In this document: in pieces, positions 5,283-5,717 of the stretch
Numbering within the stretch: the first letter of the stretch is position 1
Layout of the letters: every line of letters starts with the position of its first letter
Assembly (NCBI GenBank): GCA_016194825.1
Contig: JACQAR010000119.1
Location: forward strand, 1-5,717
Reading direction: 5' to 3'
Length of the DNA stretch: 5,717 nt
From: Chlamydiia bacterium
GTDB taxonomy: Bacteria; Chlamydiota; Chlamydiia; Chlamydiales; SM23-39
Made by a program: the position numbers and the translations under genes
The notes under the pieces: generated by a model
Database searches by the model: none
Told to the model about the DNA's origin: nothing
The model's input: only the letters and a program-made list of their open reading frames with translations

Positions 5283-5717
5283 TCACGCTCTATCTTTACA
5301 CCACTTCCGGTACCATTCTTGAGAGGCGATGAAGTCGTAGCCCAATCGCTTGTAGAGTTTGGGATCGGGCACTTCAGGAATGACCTCGGTCCAGCGGAGG
5401 CGGCGCGGGATCCGTTGCGCAGTGCGCAAGGCGACAAAATTGAAGTAGAGTTCATACTCCGACAGACACGACTTGTAGATCTCCTGGAGATCAATGCACC
5501 GGCAAAGAGCCTGCCAAGGCAAACAATGGTGTTGTTGCGAGATGAGAGCAAAAAGATCTTCCAGAATGACCCGCTGAAAGAGCATGTGGTGCACAATCCC
5601 CGATTCCTCTTTGCGGACGCGATGCAATTCTGGCAACACCTTCGCCGCATGATCAAAATACTCTTTGGTATCATTGGTCCCGATGGTGAAGTAAGGAATC
5701 CCCATCCCGTTCATGAA
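5283..5717 (-). CDS. Putative glycosyltransferase-like protein, DUF6492-like (partial, C-terminal part)
   Basis: The stop codon is at 5285-5283 and the frame stays open to the right edge, giving 144 visible residues. An internal ATG at 5714 exists, but residue F before it and the family pattern suggest the true start lies outside the window. Visible features: a Tyr-Phe-rich start, then SGIVHHMLFQRVILEDLF (about 39-56 of the visible part), a segment LPWQALCRCID, then LSEYELYFNFV, then RRLRWTEV, and a Trp-rich end (EWYRKWCKD). The order of an I-x-HHMLF block, a W-x-x-L block and an SEYE-x-Y block is what I associate with DUF6492, a family of putative glycosyltransferases whose DxD would lie in the missing N-terminal part. 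The match is from memory, so the family call is moderate. No signal peptide or membrane segment is seen in the visible part. It converges on the secreted hydrolase. Confidence 0.55.
   Translation of the reverse strand, partial: FMNGMGIPYFTIGTNDTKEYFDHAAKVLPELHRVRKEESGIVHHMLFQRVILEDLFALISQQHHCLPWQALCRCIDLQEIYKSCLSEYELYFNFVALRTAQRIPRRLRWTEVIPEVPDPKLYKRLGYDFIASQEWYRKWCKDRA

Noticed and set aside
4925..5674. Minus-strand frame of 249 codons across the hydrolase C-terminus and the convergent gene
   Set aside because: It is opposite the catalytic Asp and His region of the hydrolase and in another frame of the DUF6492-like gene. Its translation is low in family-like pattern and rich in Arg, Ser and Cys, as expected of a shadow.
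1..5717. CRISPR array, transposon or toxin-antitoxin pair
   Set aside because: No regularly spaced direct repeats of suitable length, no transposase motif and no paired small genes with supporting motifs were found.

Overview
The window looks like bacterial chromosome, compact and close to balanced in GC. It carries five complete or partial enzyme genes with visible catalytic motifs, one gene recognised only as a likely glycosyltransferase-like protein, and one tRNA gene. The mix of a two-domain TrkA, a glyoxalase II-like hydrolase, several poorly characterised glycosyltransferases and a secreted alpha/beta-hydrolase reminds me of environmental, amoeba-associated Chlamydiota. That placement is a weak inference from gene content; nothing here proves it.

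Layout. (1) 1-717, minus strand: the N-terminal half of TrkA, the NAD-binding peripheral subunit of a Trk potassium transporter, running off the left edge. (2) 733-1638, plus strand: a cytoplasmic GT-A-like glycosyltransferase with an LDADE motif. Its start codon lies 15 bp from the trkA start in divergent orientation. (3) 1694-1767: tRNA-Arg with anticodon ACG. (4) 1771-2397: a metallo-beta-lactamase-fold hydrolase of the glyoxalase II type, starting only 3 nt after the tRNA. (5) 2394-3995: a two-domain glycosyltransferase, translationally coupled to gene 4 through a GTGA overlap. Its N-terminal half looks like a GT11 (alpha-1,2-fucosyltransferase-type) domain and its C-terminal half is a GT2 domain, behind a signal-peptide-like N-terminus. 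(6) 3996-4276: a gene-poor spacer with a strong intrinsic terminator, a perfect 14-bp hairpin, a 12-bp palindrome and repeated TACCAA motifs. (7) 4277-5248: a secreted alpha/beta-hydrolase with a complete Ser-Asp-His triad. (8) 5283-5717, minus strand: the C-terminal part of a protein resembling the DUF6492 family of putative glycosyltransferases, convergent with gene 7 and running off the right edge.

Three of the six protein genes are glycosyltransferases or glycosyltransferase-like, so the locus probably contributes to a surface or secreted glycan, although they are split between strands and interrupted by housekeeping functions. The most notable points are the GT11-like/GT2 fusion with an apparent export signal, the tRNA-hydrolase junction that would give an almost leaderless mRNA after tRNA 3' processing, and the palindrome-rich spacer. 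I found no CRISPR array, transposase, integrase or recognisable defence system.
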